A DNA stretch of 64,000 bases, taken from contig JACCES010000001.1 of the NCBI GenBank assembly GCA_013416455.1, positions 248,001 to 312,000 on the forward strand. Direction: 5' to 3'. Position numbers and translations under genes: made by a program. Source of the DNA: Alcaligenaceae bacterium (lineage in GTDB: Bacteria; Pseudomonadota; Gammaproteobacteria; Burkholderiales; Burkholderiaceae_B). Of this stretch, positions 53,961 through 61,761 are shown piece by piece. The notes below the pieces were generated by a model. It made no database searches, was not told the DNA's origin, and saw only the letters and a list, made by a program, of their open reading frames with translations. How positions within the stretch are numbered: the stretch's first letter is position 1; every line of letters starts with the position of its first letter.

Positions 53961-55172
53961 CTATCCTGCAAGCATTGACTCAATTTCCCGCACAGCCACC
54001 GCCGTTCCGTCTTCTTGCGACATCGCTTGCGCCAGCGCCGAGGCTTTCGATCGCGTCTCCGTCGACTGGGCGAACCGGACCGCTTGCCTGACGGCATCGG
54101 GACTCAAGTGCTTTGTGGAGATGGACGCGTCGGCCACGCCCAAGCGCCCCAGCTGAGCGCGCCAGAAAAACTGGTCTCCGGCGAAAGGCAGCACAACAGA
54201 GGGAATACCGGCCCGGCAAGCCGAGTGAGTGGTTCCGCTTCCGCCATGGTGAATGGCTAACGACGTGCGCGGGAAAAGCCAGTTATGCGGGGTGTCGCCG
54301 ATCGCAAAAAAATTATCCGGCAGCGACGCTTCTGATATTTCCGACCAGCCGGGATAAAAGAGAACGCGTTCCCCCTCCAAGGCGCCAAAAAGCGTGCGCG
54401 ACAACGAGCCCCGATCAAAGCCGATCATGCTGCCGAATCCCAGGTAGATCGGCGGCTCGCCCGCATCCAGAAACTCCCGCAGTCCAGCGGGAGGTGTCCA
54501 TGCTTCGGCTGGCCCAGCCCATTGACCGCACAGCTTCGTGTTTTCCGGCCAATCGGAAGGCTGCAGCAGCAATGCGGGAGATACACCGTACAGCATCGGA
54601 TGCCCGGTCCATAAGCTGCGGCGCGGCTCCAAGCCCAATACCCGCTTTCTGGCACGATTGATCGACTTCCTGAAAGAAAACCACAACATCCAGTTGACCA
54701 TGTGATGAGTGGCCTTGTTCAATTTCGACGGCACTGTCCCAGGAATAAATGGCGAAGCAAAGGCACGCGTCGGAGAGATTGGAATCATCCCCGCGCCGAC
54801 CAGGGGGATATGCAGATGTTCAGCCACCGACAAACCAACGAATGCCGTAAGCCCGGAAACAATGATTCCATCGCAACCCGCCGCCGCCTCGGCCGCTTGC
54901 CGCATCCAGCTTTCCGCCTGCGCATTCGCGATGCGCGCCAAGGCTGTCACCGTGGCATTGACCCCTTTCCCCTCGGAAATCGGGGCTTTCAGGTCTTCCT
55001 GCATGTTTCCGCTCAACGCAGCATGGGGCACCCCAAGATTTCGGGCGCTTCCAAGCGTTTGCGCATCGGCGAGCAACGACACTTCGTGACCATGGTCCAT
55101 CAAGGCTCGGCATAGCACCGCAATAGGACGCGTGTCGCCTTCCGTACCGTAGGTCAATGCCAGGAGCTTCAT
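53961..55172 (-). CDS. Family-1 UDP-glycosyltransferase (sterol/macrolide glucosyltransferase-like)
   Basis: A 403-residue GT-B enzyme of the UDP-glucosyl/glucuronosyl transferase type. The N-terminal acceptor domain starts LLALTYGTEGDTRPIAVLCRALMDHGHEV. The donor-binding half contains PIYLGFGSMIGFD, FAIGDTPHNWLFPRTSLAIHHGGSGTTHSACRAGIPSVVLPFAGDQFFW, the classic sugar-nucleotide motif. It lies between a DUF481 gene and an SRPBCC gene with no obvious partner. The acceptor may be a lipid or a toxic small molecule. Confidence 0.92.
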   Translation of the reverse strand: MKLLALTYGTEGDTRPIAVLCRALMDHGHEVSLLADAQTLGSARNLGVPHAALSGNMQEDLKAPISEGKGVNATVTALARIANAQAESWMRQAAEAAAGCDGIIVSGLTAFVGLSVAEHLHIPLVGAGMIPISPTRAFASPFIPGTVPSKLNKATHHMVNWMLWFSFRKSINRARKRVLGLEPRRSLWTGHPMLYGVSPALLLQPSDWPENTKLCGQWAGPAEAWTPPAGLREFLDAGEPPIYLGFGSMIGFDRGSLSRTLFGALEGERVLFYPGWSEISEASLPDNFFAIGDTPHNWLFPRTSLAIHHGGSGTTHSACRAGIPSVVLPFAGDQFFWRAQLGRLGVADASISTKHLSPDAVRQAVRFAQSTETRSKASALAQAMSQEDGTAVAVREIESMLAG

Positions 55173-55295
55173 GATCGTTGTGGTCGAGTATTGATGGACT
55201 GCTCTCTCCAGGCGTCATCATGCCATCAGATGTGGCCGGGGAGATCGGGGAGGGCCAGATGTACGTTCGTTTGATATGGTTCGTACGAATATTGG

Positions 55296-55739
55296 CTATT
55301 CGTTGATTTCCGGCTCCACGAGCTTGGCAAGCTTGAAAAGCGAATCCTGCCAGCCAAGATAGCAGGCCTCGGCGGGGATCATATCCGGCACGCCTTGTTG
55401 CTCGATGTGGAGCTCGGTGCCGACTGACACGGCCTTCAGGTTCACCGTGACCCGCATCTCTTCGGGCACATTCTGGTCTTCGAAGCGGTCGGTATAGACG
55501 ATGCGCTCACCGGGCACGAGTTCCAGATAGGTGCCGCCAAAAGCGTGGCTCTTGTCGGTCGTGAAGTTCCGGAACGACATTCGGTGGCGGCCGCCCACTT
55601 TCGCATCCAGCTCATGGACGGTGCAGAGGAAGCCGAAAGGCGGCAACCAACTTGCGACGGCGTCTGGTTCCAGGAAGGCGCGGTAGAGCTTGCTGGGTTG
55701 GGTGGCAATGACACGGTGCAAACGGATGGTGCTGGGCAT
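55296..55739 (-). CDS. SRPBCC/AHSA1-family protein
   Basis: A 147-residue protein of the START/AHSA1 fold. Features are TIRLHRVIATQPSKLYRAFLEPDAVASWLPPFGFLCTVHELDAKVGGRHRMSF and the late LYWQDSLFKLAKL-like segment (YLGWQDSLFKLAKLVEPE). Members bind hydrophobic ligands or act as Hsp90 co-chaperones; no specific role can be given. It is 27 bases after the DJ-1/PfpI gene on the same strand. Confidence 0.92.
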   Translation of the reverse strand: MPSTIRLHRVIATQPSKLYRAFLEPDAVASWLPPFGFLCTVHELDAKVGGRHRMSFRNFTTDKSHAFGGTYLELVPGERIVYTDRFEDQNVPEEMRVTVNLKAVSVGTELHIEQQGVPDMIPAEACYLGWQDSLFKLAKLVEPEINE

Positions 55740-55766
55740 GGATGTCTCCTTGTGAGGGCTGGTCTT

Positions 55767-56915
55767 TCAAGGCGTGCGTCCTGAATGGAATCCAGGATAT
55801 TCGAGCTGCATGGCGACGACGTCAGCGGTACGTCTTCCGTAGCGCGTCGCAATGTCCGCCAAGGTACGGTCCAATGCGTCGGCGGGCTTGTGTTCCAGTG
55901 CTGAGACGGGACCGCTGTGCTGCGTGGCGGCGCGCTCATCCGGAATGATGCGGATCCCATGCCGGCTTTCGACGACTGAGCCTGTGGCAGAGAAGGTGAT
56001 GGCATTCGAGCGATAGGTGCGGGACCAAGCATCGGCCACCAGCGCCAGCGACACTTCGTCCATGCCGGGGCGCAGTGCGAGAGCGATCTGCTCGCGCTGC
56101 CAGAAGGCCAGGGTATTGCCGAGTATAGTAGTCGCGAATGGTCGTGTGAACTGAAAGGCGTCGCTGGCATGGCGCGTATCCCAGGGCGCCATGCCAAGGT
56201 CGCGGGCCACGTCCGTCGCCTTGCGCCGTCCGCCAATAGCCTCGATCAGGCTCAGCATCATGGGCATCGATGCCGTGATACCCGTGGTGGTGGAGACCCC
56301 GTGGTCCACGACCATGCGCCGGTTCGGTACATAGGTGATCGACGGGTGCTTCTCCAGCATTTCCTCGCGGTAGTACCAGTGCGTCGTGGCATGCTTGCCG
56401 TCCAACAGGCCGGCGGCTGCAACGACCTTGGCCCCGGCGCAGACACCGATGATGAGCGCACCCTTGCCGGCCTGCGCACGCAGCCAGGCGAGCACCGCCG
56501 GGTCGTCGTCGCGGCCCATGGCTGGCACGATGACATAGTCGGCCCCGTCGGGGTGGCGCGCATCGAATTCCGCCACGGTCTGGTCCGCGTGTACGGCGAG
56601 CGCCGGGTAAAGTTGCACAGGCCCCGGTCCGGTGGCCAGCAGGAGCACGTCGGCCACGTCGGCACGCCTCACGACACCGGCGGTCAATAGGTAGTCGGTG
56701 GTTTCGGTGGCCTCGTTGAGGCCCACCACCGCCACCAACGGCCGTGCCCGCTTGGGCGGCTTCAAAGCGGCCAGCATGGTCTGTATTTCCGCCTCGGGGA
56801 CGGGTTGCGCCTGCGCCATGACGGGCATCGGCAGGCTGAACAGCCAGAGGACGGCGCCGGCCAGCGATAGCGCCAGCAGGGCCGATCCAACCCACAGGAT
56901 ATGACGGATAGACAC
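55767..56915 (-). CDS. Membrane-anchored DJ-1/PfpI-family protein
   Basis: A 382-residue protein. An N-terminal hydrophobic helix (ILWVGSALLALSLAGAVLWLFSL) is followed by a DJ-1/PfpI domain with nucleophile elbow GVCAGAKVVAAAGLLDGKHATTHW. The C-terminal 170 residues are a helical extension with no helix-turn-helix recognised. Most relatives with this catalytic motif are GlxA-type regulators or isonitrile hydratases; this one appears to be exported or membrane-bound. It is divergent from a GlxA-type regulator gene, 96 bases apart, and upstream of the SRPBCC gene. Confidence 0.87.
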   Translation of the reverse strand: MSIRHILWVGSALLALSLAGAVLWLFSLPMPVMAQAQPVPEAEIQTMLAALKPPKRARPLVAVVGLNEATETTDYLLTAGVVRRADVADVLLLATGPGPVQLYPALAVHADQTVAEFDARHPDGADYVIVPAMGRDDDPAVLAWLRAQAGKGALIIGVCAGAKVVAAAGLLDGKHATTHWYYREEMLEKHPSITYVPNRRMVVDHGVSTTTGITASMPMMLSLIEAIGGRRKATDVARDLGMAPWDTRHASDAFQFTRPFATTILGNTLAFWQREQIALALRPGMDEVSLALVADAWSRTYRSNAITFSATGSVVESRHGIRIIPDERAATQHSGPVSALEHKPADALDRTLADIATRYGRRTADVVAMQLEYPGFHSGRTP

Positions 56916-57011
56916 GACTCAGCTCCACACGACAAGGGTGAATGCCTCATGATGATCAGCTTACACTTGCGAGCGTTGTCAGTTATGCCAAAGATAGGTA
57001 AATTTCTGCCA

Positions 57012-57983
57012 ATGCGCCGCATCGTCTTCATTGTTTATCCAGGTTTCGAACTGCTCGATATGTCCGGGCCAGCCTCGGTCTTTAACGGGGCCAACCGTGC
57101 GCTGACGGCACGCGGGGAGCCGTCGTGTTATGGCGTCGAACTGGTTTCAGCCGATGGCGGCCCGGTTGCCAGCAGCAGCGGAGTGGTCGTTCAGACGCGC
57201 AGCCTCGGCGATTTGGAGGCCCAAGCCGTGGATACTCTGCTGGTGGTGGGCGCCGAGCGTGAACCCTTGTTGCAGGCGATGCGTCATGCTGCCCTGAGTG
57301 AAGCGCTACCTGCCAAGGCCGGCAAGGCCAGGCGCCTGGGCTCGGTCTGCACCGGCGCCTTCATCCTGGCTGCGCTTGGCTTGCTCGACGGTCATCGCGT
57401 CGCTACGCATTGGGACGGCTGCGCGCTGCTCTCGCAGGCCTTCCCCGCGCTGAACGTCGATGCCGACGCGCTGTATGTAAAAGATGGCGGATACTGGACC
57501 TCCGCTGGCGTGACCGCCGGTATCGATATGGCGCTGGCCATGGTGGCCAGCGATCTGGATGCGGCGATCGCCGCGGAGGTGGCCAAGCGGCTGGTGCTCT
57601 ATGCCCGTCGCCCCGGCCATCAATCGCAGTTCAGTCCGCTGCTGCAAGCGCAGGCGAAGGCGGACAGCCCTTTTGCCGATCTCATCGGATGGATCCAGGC
57701 TCATCTTGACGTGCGGCTGGACGTACCGACCCTGTCCGAGCGCGCCGGTCTGTCGGCGCGCACATTCCACCGCAAGTTTGTGGCGGCCACGGGTGAAACG
57801 CCAGCCCGTTTCGTCGAGACGGCAAGGCTGGACGCAGCCCGTCTGCTGCTTGCACGCGGCGTGTCGCTCAAATCGGTTGCGGCTCAAGTGGGGTTGTTTC
57901 CGGCGGCGAGGTTGAACGAGGCCTTTGAGCGGCGTTTCGGCATCTCGCCGCGCTTGTTCCGCGACATGCATGCGAGTCTTTGA
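57012..57983 (+). CDS. GlxA-type AraC-family regulator with DJ-1/PfpI domain
   Basis: A 323-residue regulator. Residues 1 to about 190 are a DJ-1/PfpI-like domain with SVCTGAFILAALGLLDGHRVATHW. Residues 215-320 are an AraC helix-turn-helix pair (LDVPTLSERAGLSARTFHRKFVAATGETPARFVETARLDAARLLL). GlxA-type proteins use the domain as a ligand sensor. The ATG at 57012 is preferred; in-frame ATG at 56985 lacks a better ribosome site. It is divergent from the membrane-anchored DJ-1 gene and probably controls it. Confidence 0.9.
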   Translation: MRRIVFIVYPGFELLDMSGPASVFNGANRALTARGEPSCYGVELVSADGGPVASSSGVVVQTRSLGDLEAQAVDTLLVVGAEREPLLQAMRHAALSEALPAKAGKARRLGSVCTGAFILAALGLLDGHRVATHWDGCALLSQAFPALNVDADALYVKDGGYWTSAGVTAGIDMALAMVASDLDAAIAAEVAKRLVLYARRPGHQSQFSPLLQAQAKADSPFADLIGWIQAHLDVRLDVPTLSERAGLSARTFHRKFVAATGETPARFVETARLDAARLLLARGVSLKSVAAQVGLFPAARLNEAFERRFGISPRLFRDMHASL

Positions 57984-58097
57984 GCCTTCGTCGTTCAAAT
58001 CAACGCGGCGAGTGTGTGGCGATCGCACGCCAGCGGCTCGCACTGAAGGATACCGCCGTCGAGGTGGATATTGAGCAAATCTGAGCCCGACGGGGGT

Positions 58098-58166
58098 ACG
58101 CGATATCGCCTTAAATTCATTCCCGAAGCGCTTGCCGAATGGAATAAGCTGGACGGCAGCGTCAAG
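58098..58166 (+). pseudogene. RelE/ParE-type toxin remnant
   Basis: This frame reads TRYRLKFIPEALAEWNKLDG and SVK, which is the N-terminal signature of RelE-family mRNA interferases. It has no start codon, and the reading frame continues with unrelated sequence to a stop that overlaps the hipA stop. The core and C-terminal catalytic residues are missing. No intact antitoxin frame is found in 57984-58097. Confidence 0.5.
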
Positions 58167-58216
58167 TCTGGGCCGCCGCGCCGCGTAGCGGTTCCAAATA
58201 CCGGCTTTTACCGACG

Positions 58217-59446
58217 CTAAGCCGCCGTGATGGGTAAGGTCTGAAGGTGCTTGTCGATGGCGGACTGGACGTCTTTGCTCATGGGCAGATGATGCTTTTC
58301 ACTGGCCCAGCGCCGCATGAATAGCGTCACGGTTTCCCGGGCGGTGTCCAGTACCAGTTGGCGTGGCAGTGCCGCTTTGGCGGCCAGATGCTCCAGTTCG
58401 TCCAAGGTGTAATCCGAAAACGCCTTGCTGCGGCTGAAGGACAGGGCGGATTGCTCGTTCGGCAGATAGGTAATGGTGGAGACAAAGTCGTAAGCGGGCG
58501 ACAGCTCGGCATGCTGTCGATCCCGGTAGATGAGCGACCAGTTTTTAAGATGCATGTCGCCATTGCCAATGAGCACATTGAAGGTGGCCCGTCGGATGAA
58601 TTCGGCGATATCCGCATCACCGGATTCCGCTGCGATGACTCTGGCCAGGCTACGGTAGCTGGCTTTCTCGTATTTGGCGTGTGGATAGACGCCGAATACC
58701 TGGGCAAAATCTTCGATGTGAACGCTTTGGCCATCGTCCGTACGGTCAAAGCGCTCGATAATGAATACCTTGTCGCCCAAGTGGTTGATGCCTTTGGGCA
58801 GGTTGCCAATCGAGGAGACATCCACCAAGTCGATGGCGGGCACATCGATGCCCACCATCTTGGCCAGCGACATCATGGAGAATTCGTTTTCGGGTACTTG
58901 CCTGAAATCCCGGGAGGGCAGTTTGACGATCCAATGCCCACCGATGCCTCGCGCGGGGATGGTCAGGCCGCCCAAGGCGCTCCTGACTGCGGAGAACTTC
59001 AACTGCACACCGGCCAGCGAGAAGCGCAAGGCATGTTCGATGGCAGTGGGCGCGGCCTCATCGGCTGAATTCGCGTGGGCGTTATTCGACCATGCCTGGT
59101 GATCTTCGTTGGTCACTGTGATGGCGCCGGGCAAATCCTGGCCAAGCGCCCACAATAAGAAGAACTCCCGCTCTGGGTGTACATGCGCCGTACCGGCCAG
59201 ATACTGGCGCAGATGCCCCTCTGGTAATAGATTGGAGAAGAAGGGCGGAAGTTTCATGCGGGTGGGGCTGAAGTCGGTCAGCAGCTGGCCGAACGTATCC
59301 TTGAAGCTCAGGCTCAGCGTCGGCCTGGACGGATCATGGATATACGCTTCGTTGAAAGCAAACAAGGTGCGCTCGCCGCCAACATGGGTGAGCGTGGCAA
59401 TGGGCTCGTCGTAGAGCCGGACGATCAAGGTGGAAACGTCTGCCAT
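58217..59446 (-). CDS. hipA: HipA-family serine/threonine kinase toxin
   Basis: A 409-residue HipA toxin. HipA phosphorylates glutamyl-tRNA synthetase in E. coli and causes persistence. The N-terminal HipA couple domain leads to the kinase core. Key residues are K175 (WIVKLPSRD, ATP), D297 and N302 (NGDMHLKN), D320 (PAYDFV), and S143 in the loop SLAGVQLK, matching the autophosphorylation site S150. All appear intact. It overlaps the upstream hipB by one base (TAATG). Base composition is lower in GC than the catabolic regions. The operator array lies upstream of hipB. Confidence 0.93.
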   Translation of the reverse strand: MADVSTLIVRLYDEPIATLTHVGGERTLFAFNEAYIHDPSRPTLSLSFKDTFGQLLTDFSPTRMKLPPFFSNLLPEGHLRQYLAGTAHVHPEREFFLLWALGQDLPGAITVTNEDHQAWSNNAHANSADEAAPTAIEHALRFSLAGVQLKFSAVRSALGGLTIPARGIGGHWIVKLPSRDFRQVPENEFSMMSLAKMVGIDVPAIDLVDVSSIGNLPKGINHLGDKVFIIERFDRTDDGQSVHIEDFAQVFGVYPHAKYEKASYRSLARVIAAESGDADIAEFIRRATFNVLIGNGDMHLKNWSLIYRDRQHAELSPAYDFVSTITYLPNEQSALSFSRSKAFSDYTLDELEHLAAKAALPRQLVLDTARETVTLFMRRWASEKHHLPMSKDVQSAIDKHLQTLPITAA

Positions 59447-60033
59447 TATTGATCGTCCTCGTCGTCCAGGGAGTAGGCGGGTTTGGCCGCCGAGGTGGCT
59501 TCCTGCCGCGTTGGCGCATGCGCAATCTGATTGCGCAGCGCTGTGATACTTTTTGCAGCGTCGGTGATCGACTTCCAGTGCCCGGTGTTTGCCTGCAGGG
59601 TCTGGTTGATTTGCCGGATACGCGCAAGCGCGGTGTGATCGAGATTTAATGACTTGAGTGCCGCATACGCCTTGCGTAAGGAATCCAATTCAGGCCGGGC
59701 CGGTAGCTTGACTTGTAGTTCGCGAAGCGTATCGCCGAGGTGCCGTATTTCTTCCAAACTGGCTGGTGAGCGGCTGGCAGTGGTCGCGGCGGATTGGCGC
59801 GCCATGGACTGCACGGCAGGCATGGCCTGGCGGGGCACCAGCGCCACCTCCAGATCCAGCGCGTTGGCGATGGCGATCAAGCTGGAAAGTCGCAAGTCCA
59901 CCTGGTTGCTTTCGATTCGGGAGATATGCGATTGCGGCACGCCGGCCAGCTTGCTCAACTCGCGCTGACTCAGGTGCTTGGCATCACGGGCTTCTCGCAA
60001 GCGTTTGGCGAAGTACTCAAGATCGTAGCTCAT
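59446..60033 (-). CDS. hipB: HipB-like XRE antitoxin with long C-terminal extension
   Basis: A 195-residue DNA-binding antitoxin. The Cro/C1-type helix-turn-helix covers residues about 4-70 (FAKRLREARDAKHLSQRELSKLAGVPQSHISRIESNQVDLRLSSLIAIANALDLEVALVP). The remaining 120 residues are helical and charged and end YSLDDEDDQ; E. coli HipB has only 88 residues. The extension may improve HipA binding or dimerisation. The ATG at 60033 lies next to operator O1; no ribosome site is visible because the operator fills the leader. Confidence 0.88.
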   Translation of the reverse strand: MSYDLEYFAKRLREARDAKHLSQRELSKLAGVPQSHISRIESNQVDLRLSSLIAIANALDLEVALVPRQAMPAVQSMARQSAATTASRSPASLEEIRHLGDTLRELQVKLPARPELDSLRKAYAALKSLNLDHTALARIRQINQTLQANTGHWKSITDAAKSITALRNQIAHAPTRQEATSAAKPAYSLDDEDDQ

Positions 60034-60036
60034 AAT

Positions 60037-60161
60037 TGATACGCTTTTATGGATCAATTTCCTACTTTGATATATAAAAGCATATCACGATATCGATAGG
60101 CACAATTTTATGATCTATAAAAATAGATCAAAATAGTCTTTTTATATAGAAATATATATCA
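60037..60161. promoter_or_regulatory. HipB operator array, four copies
   Basis: TGAT-N12-ATCA occurs exactly at 60037-60056 (O1), 60068-60087 (O2) and 60111-60130 (O3). A fourth copy with one changed base (TTAT-N12-ATCA) is at 60142-60161 (O4). O1-O2 and O3-O4 are both spaced 31 bases, near three helical turns. O3 is a perfect palindrome with TGATCTAT arms. The region is AT-rich and holds the hipBA promoter. Confidence 0.75.
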
Positions 60162-60266
60162 AATAGTCGACTCTTCCTCATAAAAGGGGGACAGCGACAT
60201 TCATTAGACTTGTTTTTGCGAAGAAACACGTTTAATGGAAGCAATGCCGATGTCCCCAGTAGATTC

Positions 60267-61470
60267 GTAACGGCCCGGCCAATACTGTCTTGAGCGCTGG
60301 ATCTGGTTCGGGTGCGCTTCCATGTGGTGCGCTACGTGCGCCCGCGTCTGGCCTGCGCATGTTGCGACCGTATCGCGCAGGCCCCGGCGGTCAGCCGTCC
60401 CCTTGCACGCAGCTACGCCGGCGCGGCGCTGCTGGCACACATCGCCACCGCGAAATACCTCGATCATCTCCCGCTGTATCGGCAGGCTCAAGCCTATGGC
60501 CGCGAAGGCGTCTCCTTGAGCGAGAGCACGCTGGGCGACTGGATCGGGGCCCTGCACGAACTGATGCGTCCCCTGACCGATGCGCTCAAACGACACGTGT
60601 TCGCCGCTGGAAAGCTCCATACCGACGACACGCCGGTGCCGGTGCTTGCGCCGGGAACCGGCAAGACGCGACAAGCGCGACTCTGGACGTATGTGCGCGA
60701 TGATCGTCCACATGGCGGTGAAGCCGCACCCGCAGCCTGGTACCGCTACTCGCCGGATCGCAAGGGCATCCACCCGCAGACCCACCTGAAACACTACAAC
60801 GGTATCCTGCAAGCCGATGCCTATGCGGGGTACAACGCCGTTTATGAAACGGGCCGCGTTCTGGAAGCCGGCAGCTGGGCCCATGCCCGACGCCACTTCT
60901 ACGATATCCACGAAAAACGGCCTTCGGTCATCACGAACCACGCGCTGGAGACGATAGCCGAGCTGTACCGCATCGAAGCCGATATCCGTAGCAAGCCACC
61001 CCACGAACGCCGGGCGATACGCTAGGCGAGGGCCGCCCCCATCGTGACGGCCTTGCATGACTGGCTGAAAGCACAACTGGCCACCGTCCCTAAGAAATCC
61101 GTCACCGCGGATGCGATCGGCTATGCCTTGAATCAATGGCAGGCGTTGACACGCTTCCTGGAGGACGGGCGCATCGAGGTGGACAACAATGCTGCCGAGC
61201 GGGCGCTTCGGGCGGTGGGCGTAGGCAGGAAAAACTATCTGTTCCTGGGCTCTGACGCCGGTGGCGAGCGTGCCGCCACGATGTACAGCCTGCCTGGCAC
61301 AGCCAAGCTCAACGGCCTGAACCCCGAGGCCTACCTCACGCATGTGCTGGAGCGTATCGCCGAGCATCCCGTGAACCGTGTGGACGAACTCCTGCCCTGG
61401 AACGTCACCCTCTAAATAACATGAGCACCACATCGGGTGCTCATCAAGACGGTACTGGGCGGGCCGTTAC
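60267..61470 (+). mobile_element. Internally deleted IS66-family element with both ends
   Basis: The left end begins GTAACGGCCCGGCCAATACTGTCTTGA (first 20 bases quoted in part). The right end, read on the other strand, begins GTAACGGCCCGCCCAGTACC. The terminal repeats pair over 27 bases with about three mismatches. The interior holds only the second part of the tnpC frame; tnpA, tnpB and the start of tnpC have been removed, and the left repeat runs into the middle of the gene. The 1204-base size compares with about 2.5 kb for full elements. No 8-base target duplication is visible at the flanks (GTAGATTC versus TTGCTATC). The element should be movable only in trans, if at all. Confidence 0.7.
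60312..61415 (+). pseudogene. Truncated IS66 transposase TnpC with a nonsense codon
   Basis: The frame covers the zinc-finger-like RPRLACACCDRI, the DDE catalytic region (KLHTDDTPVPVLAPGTGKTRQARLW, LQADAYAGYNAVYETG and [21 protein letters not shown]) and the C-terminal end. A TAG at 61023-61025 (after RRAIR) interrupts it; in-frame continuation [14 protein letters not shown] shows that a single base change, probably from CAG, is responsible. A TGA at 60291-60293 closes the frame upstream near the left repeat. The N-terminal part of TnpC is absent. Confidence 0.8.
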
Positions 61471-61761
61471 TTGCTATCTGCTGTTTGAGCCGAATCAGAA
61501 GAAGCCTGCTTACAGGGCAGACTCCGCACCTCATCATCACGAGCTGAAGTTTTTCCCTGATCACGAGCATTCGCAGCCTGACAGGAAGTCTGATCGGGTG
61601 GTGCCGAGCTTCCTGTACGGTCATCCGCTGCTCGACATTAAGCGTTTGCGTGTGGTAAGCATCAAGAAGGGAGCATTGGCCGCTGATGCCACCTCTTGAT
61701 TGTCTGCTCCCGACCCGAAGCGGACGGTCGTCGCGCCATCTGGTCGTACACTCTGCATTTC
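61471..61761. other. Intergenic gap between IS66 element and AIPR gene
   Basis: No recognised gene. A frame (61421-61699) reads HHHELKFFPDHEHSQPDRKSD but matches nothing I know and probably is not expressed. On the left side of the element (60181-60266) a minus-strand frame ends GDIGIASIKRVSSQKQV, which may be the tail of another transposase. Both are noted with low confidence. Confidence 0.4.

Noticed and set aside
60037-60161. The repeated TGAT/ATCA elements considered as a CRISPR array
   Set aside because: The units are short palindromes at an unequal spacing of 31, 43 and 31 bases and lie in a promoter, with no direct repeats of CRISPR length.
60204-61433. A 409-codon minus-strand frame opposite the IS66 transposase
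   Set aside because: Antisense to the transposase frame; only its last residues beyond the element might be a real gene tail.
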